From positions 1 through 8,346 of the forward strand of contig JBAXAB010000017.1 in assembly GCA_037142735.1 (NCBI GenBank): a stretch of DNA of 8,346 bases, given 5' to 3'. Source of the stretch: JBAXAB01 sp037142735. GTDB lineage: Bacteria; Patescibacteriota; Minisyncoccia; Phycocordibacterales; CAIZLB01. Under the pieces are notes generated by a model, which had not been told where the DNA came from, searched no databases, and saw only the letters and a program-made list of their open reading frames with translations. The translations under genes were made by a program, and so were the position numbers. The first letter of the stretch is position 1. The number at the start of each line of letters is the position of its first letter. Positions 1 to 5,619 of this stretch are shown piece by piece.

Positions 1-54
1 TATATTATGCGCTAATTATACAAGGTTTGTGTACTAAATTTGGGGTCCATGCCA
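1..54 (-). mobile_element. Terminal inverted repeat of an IS3-type insertion sequence (element continues left of the window)
   Basis: Read on the minus strand from 54 inward, the sequence begins TGGCATGGACCCC and continues through TTAG, ACAC and CCTTGTA blocks. The same blocks, in the same order and spacing, begin at 8293 on the plus strand; 26 of the first 36 positions match without gaps. A TG tip followed by a GGACCCC-type block about 6 bases in, then a GGACAC or TACAC block, resembles the ends of IS3-family elements of the IS150 group as I remember them. The tip falls exactly where the APH homology at 55-456 stops. No transposase is inside the window, so the family assignment rests on the ends only. 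Confidence 0.72.
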
Positions 55-456
55 AGTGTTACTGATGTCACAGGAGTGAATTGCATCAAGCACTTTAAAC
101 ATATCAGGAAGTATATTTTTAAATTCTTCTCCCTTAAATGTATCCAGTAACTTGCCGGGAACTTTCTTGGATATGCAGTAGTTCAGACTTTCATTTATTT
201 TACCAATATCGTACACCTCGGGGATTGGAATAAGATCAGAACCAAAGTGGTTAAAAGCATATTCATCTTTCTTAAATCCCCGAGTATTGTGTTTGTTGAG
301 ACGGATAATATAATTTTTCCCATCTACGCTAAAACTATATGCTTGGGAACTCTCCCCACCAATAATAATTTCAAAATTAGAAACTCCAGTTGGAAATTTT
401 TCTTTGAGAAAAGTAAGGATGTTTTCTTGGTTTACAGTGGTTTTGTGTGTGGACAT
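34..456 (-). CDS. APH-family kinase (hygromycin-B-kinase-like), N-terminal fragment cut by an insertion sequence
   Basis: This is the N-terminal lobe of an aminoglycoside/hydroxyurea-type (APH) small-molecule kinase. It shows the glycine-rich loop region GGESSQAYSFSVDG (about residues 33-46), the ATP-binding lysine/arginine strand YIIRLN, the FKKDEYAFNHF segment, then IPIPEVYDIG and NYCISKKVPGK. These line up well with hygromycin B 4-O-kinase (LPIPEVLDIG, TYCISRRAQG). Homology runs to residue 134 (DAIHSCDISNT, compare DAIAAADLSQT). The next codon is the first base triplet of the IS end, and six IS-encoded residues precede a TAG. About 200 residues are missing, including the HxDxxxxN catalytic loop and metal site, so the product cannot be an active kinase. 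The start at 456 lies 28 bases after the M24 gene. The original substrate is unknown and resistance should not be assumed. Confidence 0.85.
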   Translation of the reverse strand: MSTHKTTVNQENILTFLKEKFPTGVSNFEIIIGGESSQAYSFSVDGKNYIIRLNKHNTRGFKKDEYAFNHFGSDLIPIPEVYDIGKINESLNYCISKKVPGKLLDTFKGEEFKNILPDMFKVLDAIHSCDISNTWHGPQI

Positions 457-484
457 TTTGATTTTTTATTTACTTAACACAATT

Positions 485-1213
485 CTAAACCCCAAACTCC
501 TTCCGAAACCTAGTCAGATTCTTCGCCCCATTCTTAGTCACCAAAATCATATCCTCAAGGCGTATACCTCCAATCTTAGAATAATATAACCCAGGCTCAA
601 CTGTCACAACATCACCCTCCTCTAAAACGTCCTCACTTCCTCTACCAAACCTCGGCGACTCGTGAAGATCCTTGCCTATTCCGTGACCTATACTATGAAC
701 AAAACCTTCTGCGAATTTAAATTCTTTTCCTTTACCTGATGTAAGATATCCTTTTTCCTTAAAAAAATTTTCAACTGCTGTTTGAATTTCAGAACACTTC
801 ATTTTTGGTTTGATCATCGACAATGCAAGTTCTTGTGCACCAAGCACAGCATCGTACATTTTTTGCAGTTCAACTGAAGGCGCTCCAACACACACGGTTC
901 GACTCATATCTGCAAAATACCCTGTCGTTTTAGACCGCGGATATATATCTATAACAATTGGTACGCCTTTTTCAAGAGTGCCCGAACCTTTCTCGTGAGG
1001 CTCTGCACTTTGCTGGCCACCTGCAACGATGTGACCTTCGGGAGATTCACAATTATTTTCCGATAGAACTTTATCGATTATTTTATGTGCCTCTTCAGAA
1101 GTAGGGTTGTCTGTCGATTGTATATATTCTATCACCGCCTTCATCGCTGATTCGGTAGCAATTTGAACTTCTTTGATAGCCTCTATTTGTTCATGAGTTT
1201 TTTTATGAATCAT
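485..1213 (-). CDS. M24-family metallopeptidase (Xaa-Pro aminopeptidase/prolidase-like), catalytic domain only
   Basis: A cytoplasmic dinuclear-metal peptidase with the pita-bread (creatinase) fold that cleaves N-terminal residues, often Xaa-Pro. All five expected metal ligands are visible: Asp89 (VIDIYPR), Asp102 (FADMSRT), His177 (SIGHGIG), Glu206 (TVEPGLYY) and Glu220 (IRLED). His73 in EPHE lies where related enzymes have a substrate-binding histidine. At 242 residues it lacks the N-terminal domain of typical prolidases and aminopeptidase P (350 or more residues), so in size it is closer to methionine aminopeptidase, although the EPGLYY and RLED blocks are of the Xaa-Pro type. Its ATG overlaps the TGA that would end the extended frame of the upstream P-loop gene (ATGA at 1210-1213), which implies co-transcription and translational coupling. 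No Shine-Dalgarno sequence is evident. It ends with TAG. Confidence 0.9.
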   Translation of the reverse strand: MIHKKTHEQIEAIKEVQIATESAMKAVIEYIQSTDNPTSEEAHKIIDKVLSENNCESPEGHIVAGGQQSAEPHEKGSGTLEKGVPIVIDIYPRSKTTGYFADMSRTVCVGAPSVELQKMYDAVLGAQELALSMIKPKMKCSEIQTAVENFFKEKGYLTSGKGKEFKFAEGFVHSIGHGIGKDLHESPRFGRGSEDVLEEGDVVTVEPGLYYSKIGGIRLEDMILVTKNGAKNLTRFRKEFGV

Positions 1214-1356
1214 AGCGATGATAAATTTTCCAACATAAAATCTTCCGCCGTCTCAAAAACACGGTATCCGTACTTTTCTGCCTCATTTTTATAATTAGGT
1301 CTTTCTACATCAAAAAACACATCTGCCTCTAGATTCCACAACTCCTCTGTTTCTCA
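1210..1356 (-). pseudogene. In-frame continuation of the P-loop kinase after TGA
   Basis: From the TGA at 1354-1356 the frame continues without a stop for 46 codons (ETEELWNLEADVFF, then ERPNYKNEAEKYGYRVF, ending in LENLSSL). It closes with a TGA at 1210-1212 that overlaps the M24 start in the common ATGA arrangement. The composition, a charged helix followed by the aromatic YGYRVF segment, is protein-like and fits a kinase C-terminus. The simplest reading is a GGA-to-TGA nonsense change in what was HRWG. Programmed readthrough or glycine recoding are alternatives, but they are weakened by TGA acting as a normal stop at 3847-3849. Confidence 0.65.
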
Positions 1357-1785
1357 CCATCTGTGGTCCTTTTTAACCCTGTCGAATACATCGTTTCGGC
1401 TTTTACCAATCAGAACAATTCCATCAAAGGGCAAATCTCTTTTTGCTAGATGTGGCAGAATGTTCACCCCTTCAAAAATAACAGGCCTACCTCCGCTGTT
1501 GTGTGAAAGAATTTTTTCCAATATAAAAGGCCACAAACCTTCAGAATGATCCACTAAATTTTTCCATAAGTCCTCGGGACAGGTATTTGTGTAATATTCT
1601 TTTTCATCTTTATCTAAATAAAAATTCGTCCACTTGCGATATTTAGGATCCTTGGACATCACTTCTCGCATATCATCAGTTGAAACAACTACACCACCGA
1701 TTTTGTCGGCTAGTTTTTTTGCGAGATATGATTTTCCAGAGGTTGGAATACCGGTTATAAAAAACCTCTTGTTGGCTTCGTTCAT
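1354..1785 (-). CDS. Small P-loop kinase/NTPase, probably truncated by an in-frame TGA
   Basis: The protein opens with a short beta strand and a Walker A loop, GIPTSGKS (residues 12-19), followed by VVVSTDDMREVM. That pattern matches small-molecule or nucleotide kinases of the AAA_33/zeta-like group, where the Asp pair after the second strand binds substrate. A later hydrophobic strand, RPVIFEGVNILPHL, corresponds to the strand that often carries the Walker B equivalent. Translation stops at KKDHRW followed by TGA (1354-1356). The same frame stays open for 46 more codons and ends in an ATGA overlap with the M24 gene, so the intact protein was probably about 190 residues. The lost part would carry the lid region and C-terminal helix. 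The substrate cannot be told. A weak extended -10-like sequence (TGATAATCT, 1793-1801) lies 7 nt before the ATG. Confidence 0.75.
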   Translation of the reverse strand: MNEANKRFFITGIPTSGKSYLAKKLADKIGGVVVSTDDMREVMSKDPKYRKWTNFYLDKDEKEYYTNTCPEDLWKNLVDHSEGLWPFILEKILSHNSGGRPVIFEGVNILPHLAKRDLPFDGIVLIGKSRNDVFDRVKKDHRW

Positions 1786-1803
1786 GAATTATAGATTATC
1801 ATT

Positions 1804-2577
1804 TTACCCCTTAAACCCCAAACAAACCTGAATCTCTTCTTCAAGCGTAAAATACGCTCTACTTCCTAAATTTTTGGTCAATACATCGCGCACTTCCGTA
1901 AGAAAATGCTTCTTATCCTCCTCACTTAAAGTCTCATAAAAACCAGACGTCGTTTGCAAACCCACCCTTTCTTCCACTGTAGTATTGTATGTAACAGTAA
2001 TTCTTTCTGTAGAGACTTTCTGAAAACAAGACCCACTAAAAAAATTTGACACATTTCCAAGGTCTCGGAGTTCAGACGGTACCTTGACCCATTTATATTT
2101 CTTAAAAATACTTCCAGGGATACTGTCTTCATCAGGAATATCCTTAGTTGTTAGGGTCCAATATACAAACAAGAGCCCTCCCTGTTTAAGCACTCTTTTA
2201 ATTTCTGACATCGCCGGTTCATTCATAAAAAAATGAAAAGCTGTTCCGACAGTCACCACATCAAAATGTTGATCTGGAAATGGGAGATGTTCGACATCTG
2301 CCACAGAATAATTGATTTCAAGATTTTTAATCTCCGCCTGTACCCTTGCCTCTTCTATCATCTGCTCGTCATGGTCAACTCCAGAGACTTTTAAAGCTGT
2401 AGCCACCAGATCTTCTGTAGATTTTCCTGTACCACATGCGATGTCCAAAACATTAACAGATCCTTTCGGTATAGATTTTACCAACAGATCAAAAAGCTCC
2501 TTTGGATATGGAGTTCTATATTTTGTATAATTCTTGGCCTCAGGCCCAAAAAGTTTTTTATAAATGAGGTGTTGCAT
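1804..2577 (-). CDS. Class I SAM-dependent methyltransferase (Methyltransf_11 type)
   Basis: A soluble methyltransferase that would transfer a methyl group from S-adenosylmethionine; the acceptor is unknown. The Rossmann-fold motifs appear in order: motif I LDIACGTGKST (about 44-54), the acidic residue ending strand 2 in GVDHDEQM (Asp68), then VADVEHLPFPDQHFDVVTVGTAFHFF (about 92-117, motifs II-III), and LKQGGLLFVYW for the next strand. The N-terminal AKNYTKYRTPYP is characteristic of the UbiE/Methyltransf_11 small-molecule group. The C-terminal portion after about residue 150 is the variable substrate domain. At 257 residues it is full length. It has its own promoter (TGCTACAGT, 2587-2595) 9 nt before the ATG, directly downstream of the palindrome at 2595-2620. 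It ends 18 bases before the P-loop gene starts. Confidence 0.88.
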   Translation of the reverse strand: MQHLIYKKLFGPEAKNYTKYRTPYPKELFDLLVKSIPKGSVNVLDIACGTGKSTEDLVATALKVSGVDHDEQMIEEARVQAEIKNLEINYSVADVEHLPFPDQHFDVVTVGTAFHFFMNEPAMSEIKRVLKQGGLLFVYWTLTTKDIPDEDSIPGSIFKKYKWVKVPSELRDLGNVSNFFSGSCFQKVSTERITVTYNTTVEERVGLQTTSGFYETLSEEDKKHFLTEVRDVLTKNLGSRAYFTLEEEIQVCLGFKG

Positions 2578-2586
2578 GGTGTTAAG

Positions 2587-2595
2587 ACTGTAGCA
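2587..2595 (-). promoter_or_regulatory. Extended -10 promoter for the methyltransferase gene
   Basis: On the minus strand this reads TGC-TACAGT, a TGN extension plus a -10 hexamer matching 4 of 6 consensus bases. It ends 9 nt before the ATG at 2577, so transcription would start about 2 nt upstream of the start codon. No good -35 is seen. Confidence 0.45.
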
Positions 2596-2620
2596 GGTAG
2601 CCTATTTAAATAGGATACCT
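2595..2620. repeat. 26-bp near-perfect palindrome at a promoter/gene junction
   Basis: The core CCTATTTAAATAGG (2601-2614) is a perfect palindrome, and the flanking arms AGGTA and TACCT extend the symmetry to 13 base pairs per arm with one mismatch. It spans the last codons and TAG stop of the SGNH hydrolase gene and abuts the methyltransferase -10 box. No T-tract follows it on either strand, so it is not a standard intrinsic terminator. It could be a repressor operator for the methyltransferase promoter or a transcript-end hairpin. Confidence 0.5.
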
Positions 2621-3231
2621 CTAATCGCTTCAGCTAATTTTAAATGTGCATCTGCATCAAGATGAAAACCATCAACCTTGCTTGATTGTACAAAGTCACT
2701 GGCATTTAAAAAATGTGCCTCTGTGTCTAATGCAACCTTTTTATAAAGCTCTGGAAGTTTTTTAAACTTTTCAATTCCCTCTATAAAGCGCGTATCGATT
2801 CCTTTTTCTGTAGCAATTATCTCTGGGGGACACACGACAAGAATCTTTACATCTTCCTTATTTACCATATCAGCATTCTTAATTATCAAAATTGTCTCTT
2901 TCAAATTCTCAGCAATATTTTCAGCACTGAGGTTGTAACTATCCTTGACATCATTTGTACCGAGCATAATGATTACCCAATCCAACGGTTCATGGCTCAA
3001 AACACAAGGCAAAATATAGTTAATACCGTTCTTTTCAGGTGAAGCAACACTAGATTTTAAGGTTCTCCCGCATAAACCTTCACCTACAACTTCATATCCA
3101 TCTCCTAAAAAATTTTGGAGAGCTGATGGCCATCGTACCGATCGAGGATAGCGAAAGTCACTTTTAGGTATATTTCCCCATGTATTTGAGTCTCCGTAGC
3201 ACAGAATTGTTTTTATCGAGTCGTTTATCAT
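2602..3231 (-). CDS. SGNH/GDSL-family hydrolase (esterase/lipase-like)
   Basis: A serine hydrolase of the SGNH fold, usually acting on esters or acyl groups. The conserved blocks are all visible: block I CYGDSNTWG with nucleophile Ser15, block II around GEGLCGRT (oxyanion Gly, about 50-57), block III GTND (91-94, Asn93), and block V VDGFHLD with Asp187 and His190 completing the triad. The order and the GDSNTWG signature are closest to bacterial arylesterases and acyl-CoA thioesterase I-like proteins. At 209 residues it is full length. No signal peptide or membrane segment is seen, so it should be cytoplasmic. It follows nadD by about 40 bases but carries its own TGATAGAAT box 6 nt before the ATG. 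The natural substrate is unknown. Confidence 0.9.
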   Translation of the reverse strand: MINDSIKTILCYGDSNTWGNIPKSDFRYPRSVRWPSALQNFLGDGYEVVGEGLCGRTLKSSVASPEKNGINYILPCVLSHEPLDWVIIMLGTNDVKDSYNLSAENIAENLKETILIIKNADMVNKEDVKILVVCPPEIIATEKGIDTRFIEGIEKFKKLPELYKKVALDTEAHFLNASDFVQSSKVDGFHLDADAHLKLAEAIRGILFK

Positions 3232-3237
3232 GGTGCA

Positions 3238-3246
3238 ATTCTATCA
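3238..3246 (-). promoter_or_regulatory. Extended -10 promoter for the SGNH hydrolase gene
   Basis: The minus strand reads TGA-TAGAAT (5 of 6 consensus bases with a TGN extension), ending 6 nt before the ATG at 3231. The expected transcript would begin at or next to the A of ATG, making it leaderless. A TTGACC occurs at 3270-3275, but it lies 26 nt away, too far to be a normal -35. Confidence 0.55.
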
Positions 3247-3271
3247 TTTTTTATGTTTTTAACCATTTAGG

Positions 3272-3850
3272 TCAAAGCAAATAAAGACCTGCTTTTTCGA
3301 TATAAGCCACGACCTTGTCTGGAACCAATTTCTTGTACCCTTCATCTCCATTCTTGACCATTTCTCGTATTCTCGTACTTGAAATCCCACTAACCCCCTC
3401 ATCCAAAATCATAAGATTACTATTTGAAAGCAACTCTTTAGGAACTTCATAGCCAGACCGCTTGATGATCACAAACCTTTCTCCTGGCCCTATTACCCTC
3501 TCTTTAATTCCCAGATATCCATCTATACCTACTAATTGGAATATTTCATCTTCTGACTGAGCCTTGAGCTCCTCAATATGTTCATGCGTGTACTTTCCAT
3601 CAATATTATCCACTGCCCTCGATATCAACTTCACGGGAACGTTAATCTGAGATACCAAATATTCAACAAATATTACTCCGAGGTTTTTTCTGTCCTCGTA
3701 ACTTGTCGGCACTTGCTTATCAACTCTCTTTCCTGCTGGCATTATCCATACTTCATCAAAATTGATAGAGTCGACAGCAACCTTAACCGTCGAGGCGTGC
3801 CCGAGGTGAGGAGGGTTAAAGGTTCCTGGATAGAATAAGATTTTTTTCAT
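3272..3850 (-). CDS. nadD: Nicotinate-nucleotide adenylyltransferase
   Basis: It transfers AMP from ATP to nicotinate mononucleotide to give deamido-NAD, the penultimate step of NAD synthesis, in the cytoplasm. The nucleotidyltransferase signatures are present: PGTFNPPHLGH (residues 8-18, HxGH) and ISSTRIR (156-162). The region WIMPAGKRVDKQ...YEDRKNLG and the ending VPDKVVAYIEKAGLYLL are typical of NadD. At 192 residues it is the usual length. I chose ATG 3850 over the upstream ATG at 3892 because the family begins directly at MKKILFYPGTF, because this ATG overlaps the preceding stop (ATGA), and because AAAGGA stands 4 nt upstream. The first loop is PGTFNPP rather than the commoner GGTFDPI, so a related nucleotidyltransferase remains possible. 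Confidence 0.87.
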   Translation of the reverse strand: MKKILFYPGTFNPPHLGHASTVKVAVDSINFDEVWIMPAGKRVDKQVPTSYEDRKNLGVIFVEYLVSQINVPVKLISRAVDNIDGKYTHEHIEELKAQSEDEIFQLVGIDGYLGIKERVIGPGERFVIIKRSGYEVPKELLSNSNLMILDEGVSGISSTRIREMVKNGDEGYKKLVPDKVVAYIEKAGLYLL

Positions 3851-4416
3851 TGTTTCCTTTTGACAAAAACCGTCACAGCAGTATTCGTACAAATCATTGC
3901 TATCGAATGAAGCATGGTTGCAATATTATAAGCCCCGAGTGAAAACAGAGTGAGGACATGCCGTGCCACATTCATTTCATAAAGAAGCGGTCTTTCTGTG
4001 TGCGGATGATCCCACGACTTGCGTAGTGTGGGCACAAAAGCGAGAACATCAATTGAAACAACCACAATGACAGATATTGTTGGATCCTTTGTCAAAGCCC
4101 AAGGAACGAGACCAATGAGACATGCCGCCAGAAAGTAATTATCAATCTTCCGTATATGTCCTGTTTGCCGCTTAAAAAGATACTTCAAAGAAAAGAGGAA
4201 GATAATAATGGTAAAACTTTCGGCGATACCGGTTGGTAGTGCCCCTATGCCTGCCCCTTCAGCAAGACCTCCAAAGAATGTAGTCATGGATACGATGGAC
4301 CAAATAAACCACGTATAAGGATGAGGTTTAACATTACCCTTTAAAATATCCTTGAGGTAAGAGACATTGCCAACGATAGCGAGAACTGCGGCAATTAATG
4401 CAAGTATAATTTTCAT
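3847..4416 (-). CDS. PQ-loop repeat (SWEET/SemiSWEET-like) membrane protein
   Basis: A polytopic inner-membrane protein of 189 residues with about seven hydrophobic segments. Two PQ-loop-like units are visible: GNVSYLKDILKGNVKPHPYTWFIWS (about 16-40) and, after a central membrane pair, DVLAFVPTLRKSWDHPHTERPLLYE (about 113-137). Each has the pattern of a helix entering a polar Pro-containing loop followed by an aromatic helix. The double repeat in one chain resembles SWEET or PQ-loop transporters, not the single-unit SemiSWEET. The transported substrate is unknown. A GTG at 4419 just ahead of the ATG is an alternative start. The start lies 7 bases after the DUF2231 stop, and its TGA overlaps the nadD ATG, so the three genes form one transcription unit. 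Confidence 0.72.
   Translation of the reverse strand: MKIILALIAAVLAIVGNVSYLKDILKGNVKPHPYTWFIWSIVSMTTFFGGLAEGAGIGALPTGIAESFTIIIFLFSLKYLFKRQTGHIRKIDNYFLAACLIGLVPWALTKDPTISVIVVVSIDVLAFVPTLRKSWDHPHTERPLLYEMNVARHVLTLFSLGAYNIATMLHSIAMICTNTAVTVFVKRKQ
3855..3860 (-). promoter_or_regulatory. Shine-Dalgarno sequence that fixes the nadD start
   Basis: AAAGGA on the minus strand lies 4 nt upstream of ATG 3850. It is the clearest ribosome binding site in the window and belongs to an operon-internal gene, in contrast with the promoter-proximal genes, which have none. Confidence 0.55.
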
Positions 4417-4423
4417 CACTTTT

Positions 4424-4945
4424 TTAAGGATATGTTATACCTAACAATTTCAATACCACCGAACTGAAGGGATCTGCGGTGACCCCATATGCAATTACAC
4501 CACCAAGGAGACCTGTGATTGAGATCATCACAAGAGCAATGAATGCAATTACAGTGGAGAATATTCTATTACATAGAACCTTCTCAATAAAAACCAGCGT
4601 GGTAGATATAAACTTATACTTTTTATTCTGCGTACCATAAAACACATTCAAGAACGCTGCAATTTCTCCAAATAGAAGAGCCCCGTAGAGCCACGTCGCA
4701 ACTGCGGCAAAGTTAGAGTGTGCGTTGACTAGTTGCCTATTAGGGTGCACTAGATTCTCTGCTGTATCCCCTGTTGCCAAAGCAGCAAAAGCTCCGAGAA
4801 CACCAAAGAATAGAAGTGCACGCTCTATATCTCTCCATGCAATTTTAGGAAACCATGTCTTTAGCGGAAGGATTTTAATAACGGAGTACAAAAATAAAAG
4901 AGCAATCGGAAAATGAACAAAAATTGGGTGTAGATTGTATGTCAT
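4424..4945 (-). CDS. DUF2231-family membrane protein
   Basis: The N-terminus HPIFVHFPIALLFLYS (residues 6-21) is the DUF2231 signature: a conserved His-Pro, then His, at the start of the first membrane helix. Further hydrophobic segments lie at about 43-60, 82-102 and 132-160, giving four membrane helices. A second histidine-containing stretch, VHPNRQLVNAHSNFA, sits between helices two and three, which fits the suggestion that the family might bind heme or a metal. No function is established for the family as far as I know. At 173 residues it is full length. It is the first gene of a three-gene operon with the PQ-loop protein and nadD, and has its own strong extended -10 box 7 nt before the ATG. 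Confidence 0.85.
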   Translation of the reverse strand: MTYNLHPIFVHFPIALLFLYSVIKILPLKTWFPKIAWRDIERALLFFGVLGAFAALATGDTAENLVHPNRQLVNAHSNFAAVATWLYGALLFGEIAAFLNVFYGTQNKKYKFISTTLVFIEKVLCNRIFSTVIAFIALVMISITGLLGGVIAYGVTADPFSSVVLKLLGITYP

Positions 4946-4952
4946 ACGATTG

Positions 4953-4961
4953 ATTATACCA
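4953..4961 (-). promoter_or_regulatory. Extended -10 promoter for the DUF2231/PQ-loop/nadD operon
   Basis: The minus strand reads TGG-TATAAT, a perfect -10 hexamer with a TGN extension, ending 7 nt before the ATG at 4945. Transcription should start at or beside the start codon. No matching -35 is seen at 17 nt. It is back-to-back with the plus-strand promoter at 5034. Confidence 0.7.
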
Positions 4962-5033
4962 AGAAAATGTTATTGGTGCGCTGTATAAAGTTTGAACCTT
5001 ATTTGTAGACAAACATCACATGAATCATTCTTC

Positions 5034-5042
5034 TGCTATAAT
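5034..5042 (+). promoter_or_regulatory. Extended -10 promoter for the plus-strand P-loop kinase
   Basis: TGC-TATAAT is a perfect -10 hexamer with a TGN extension, 9 nt before ATG 5052. It predicts a leader of only 0-3 nt. Its position inside the N-terminal part of the longer TTG-initiated frame argues that the shorter ATG start is the real one. Confidence 0.7.
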
Positions 5043-5051
5043 GCAAGAATC

Positions 5052-5585
5052 ATGACTACCCCCTTTCTTATTTTCATCGACGGACCAATGGGTTCTGGTA
5101 AAACAACCACGTCAAAACTCTTAAACCATAAGCTGCCTGACACGGCACGGGTCGCAATGCCTGATATAAAGAGGCTTGTTCCAAACTATAAGGAAAATCC
5201 GAATACGCTTATAGTCCTAAAGGACGTCATGGGAGCGATGGTTGATAAATATCTTGAGCACAGAGTAAGCGTTATTGTCGAGCTGGTAACCAAAGCGCAA
5301 GGTGTAGAAATGCTAAGAAATATTGCTGAAAAGCACGGCGCGAAATTTTATGCATACAGACTTACTGCACCGAAGGATCATCGCCAAGCCCGCGTTCATG
5401 AAAGGACCAAGGAAATGATGGGTGTCACAGAACTGCCTAAATCAAAAATTGATGAGCTCACTGGATACTTTGAACCTAACGATCAATTTTATATAAACAA
5501 TCCAGTAAGTACGATTGATTTCATTGATACGGAAAAAATGAACCCTGAGCAGGTCACAGATTTTATTATTGGGAAGTTGGATTAA
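5052..5585 (+). CDS. Small P-loop kinase/NTPase (AAA_33/zeta-like)
   Basis: A cytoplasmic ATP-binding protein of 177 residues. The Walker A loop GPMGSGKT (11-18) follows the strand LIFIDG. VAMPDIKRLVPNY is the equivalent of the substrate-binding D-x-(K/R) segment after strand 2, and SVIVELVTKAQG marks strand 3. FYAYRLTAPKDHRQARVHERTKEMM looks like the strand and lid-helix region of nucleotide or small-molecule kinases, with arginines placed for phosphate binding. The start at 5052 is preferred over the TTG at 4992 because the family begins right before the Walker strand and the promoter sits at 5034-5042. It is the only plus-strand gene and is divergent from the DUF2231 operon. The substrate is unknown. 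A zeta-toxin-like role is possible, but no antitoxin gene is adjacent. Confidence 0.8.
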   Translation: MTTPFLIFIDGPMGSGKTTTSKLLNHKLPDTARVAMPDIKRLVPNYKENPNTLIVLKDVMGAMVDKYLEHRVSVIVELVTKAQGVEMLRNIAEKHGAKFYAYRLTAPKDHRQARVHERTKEMMGVTELPKSKIDELTGYFEPNDQFYINNPVSTIDFIDTEKMNPEQVTDFIIGKLD

Positions 5586-5619
5586 ATTTCCTCTTATTGA
5601 CATGCACCGTCACCATTAC

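Noticed and set aside
404..589. Plus-strand frames opposite the APH and M24 genes
   Set aside because: They are antisense to well-recognised proteins, lack any motif, and have no promoter or ribosome binding site.
1354..1356. Genome-wide alternative code with TGA as glycine (as in Gracilibacteria/Absconditabacteria)
   Set aside because: TGA ends the PQ-loop gene in an ATGA overlap with nadD and ends nadD itself. Glycine codons elsewhere are ordinary GGN, and no other gene has an internal TGA.
1320..1360. TGA as a selenocysteine codon
   Set aside because: I see no convincing hairpin right after the TGA, the position is not a cysteine-like active site, and no selenocysteine genes are in the window.
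3851..3892. Upstream ATG extension of nadD (MYEYCCDGFCQKET)
   Set aside because: It would overlap the PQ-loop gene by 46 bp and adds residues foreign to the family. ATG 3850 has a Shine-Dalgarno sequence and an ATGA overlap.
4992..5051. Longer TTG-initiated N-terminus for the plus-strand P-loop kinase
   Set aside because: The added 20 residues are not family-like, and a strong extended -10 box at 5034-5042 lies inside them. ATG 5052 fits both the fold and the promoter.
4992..5585. Zeta-toxin/antitoxin module
   Set aside because: The P-loop protein is only distantly toxin-like and there is no small antitoxin gene beside it; the flanking genes are a divergent membrane protein and a convergent anchored protein.
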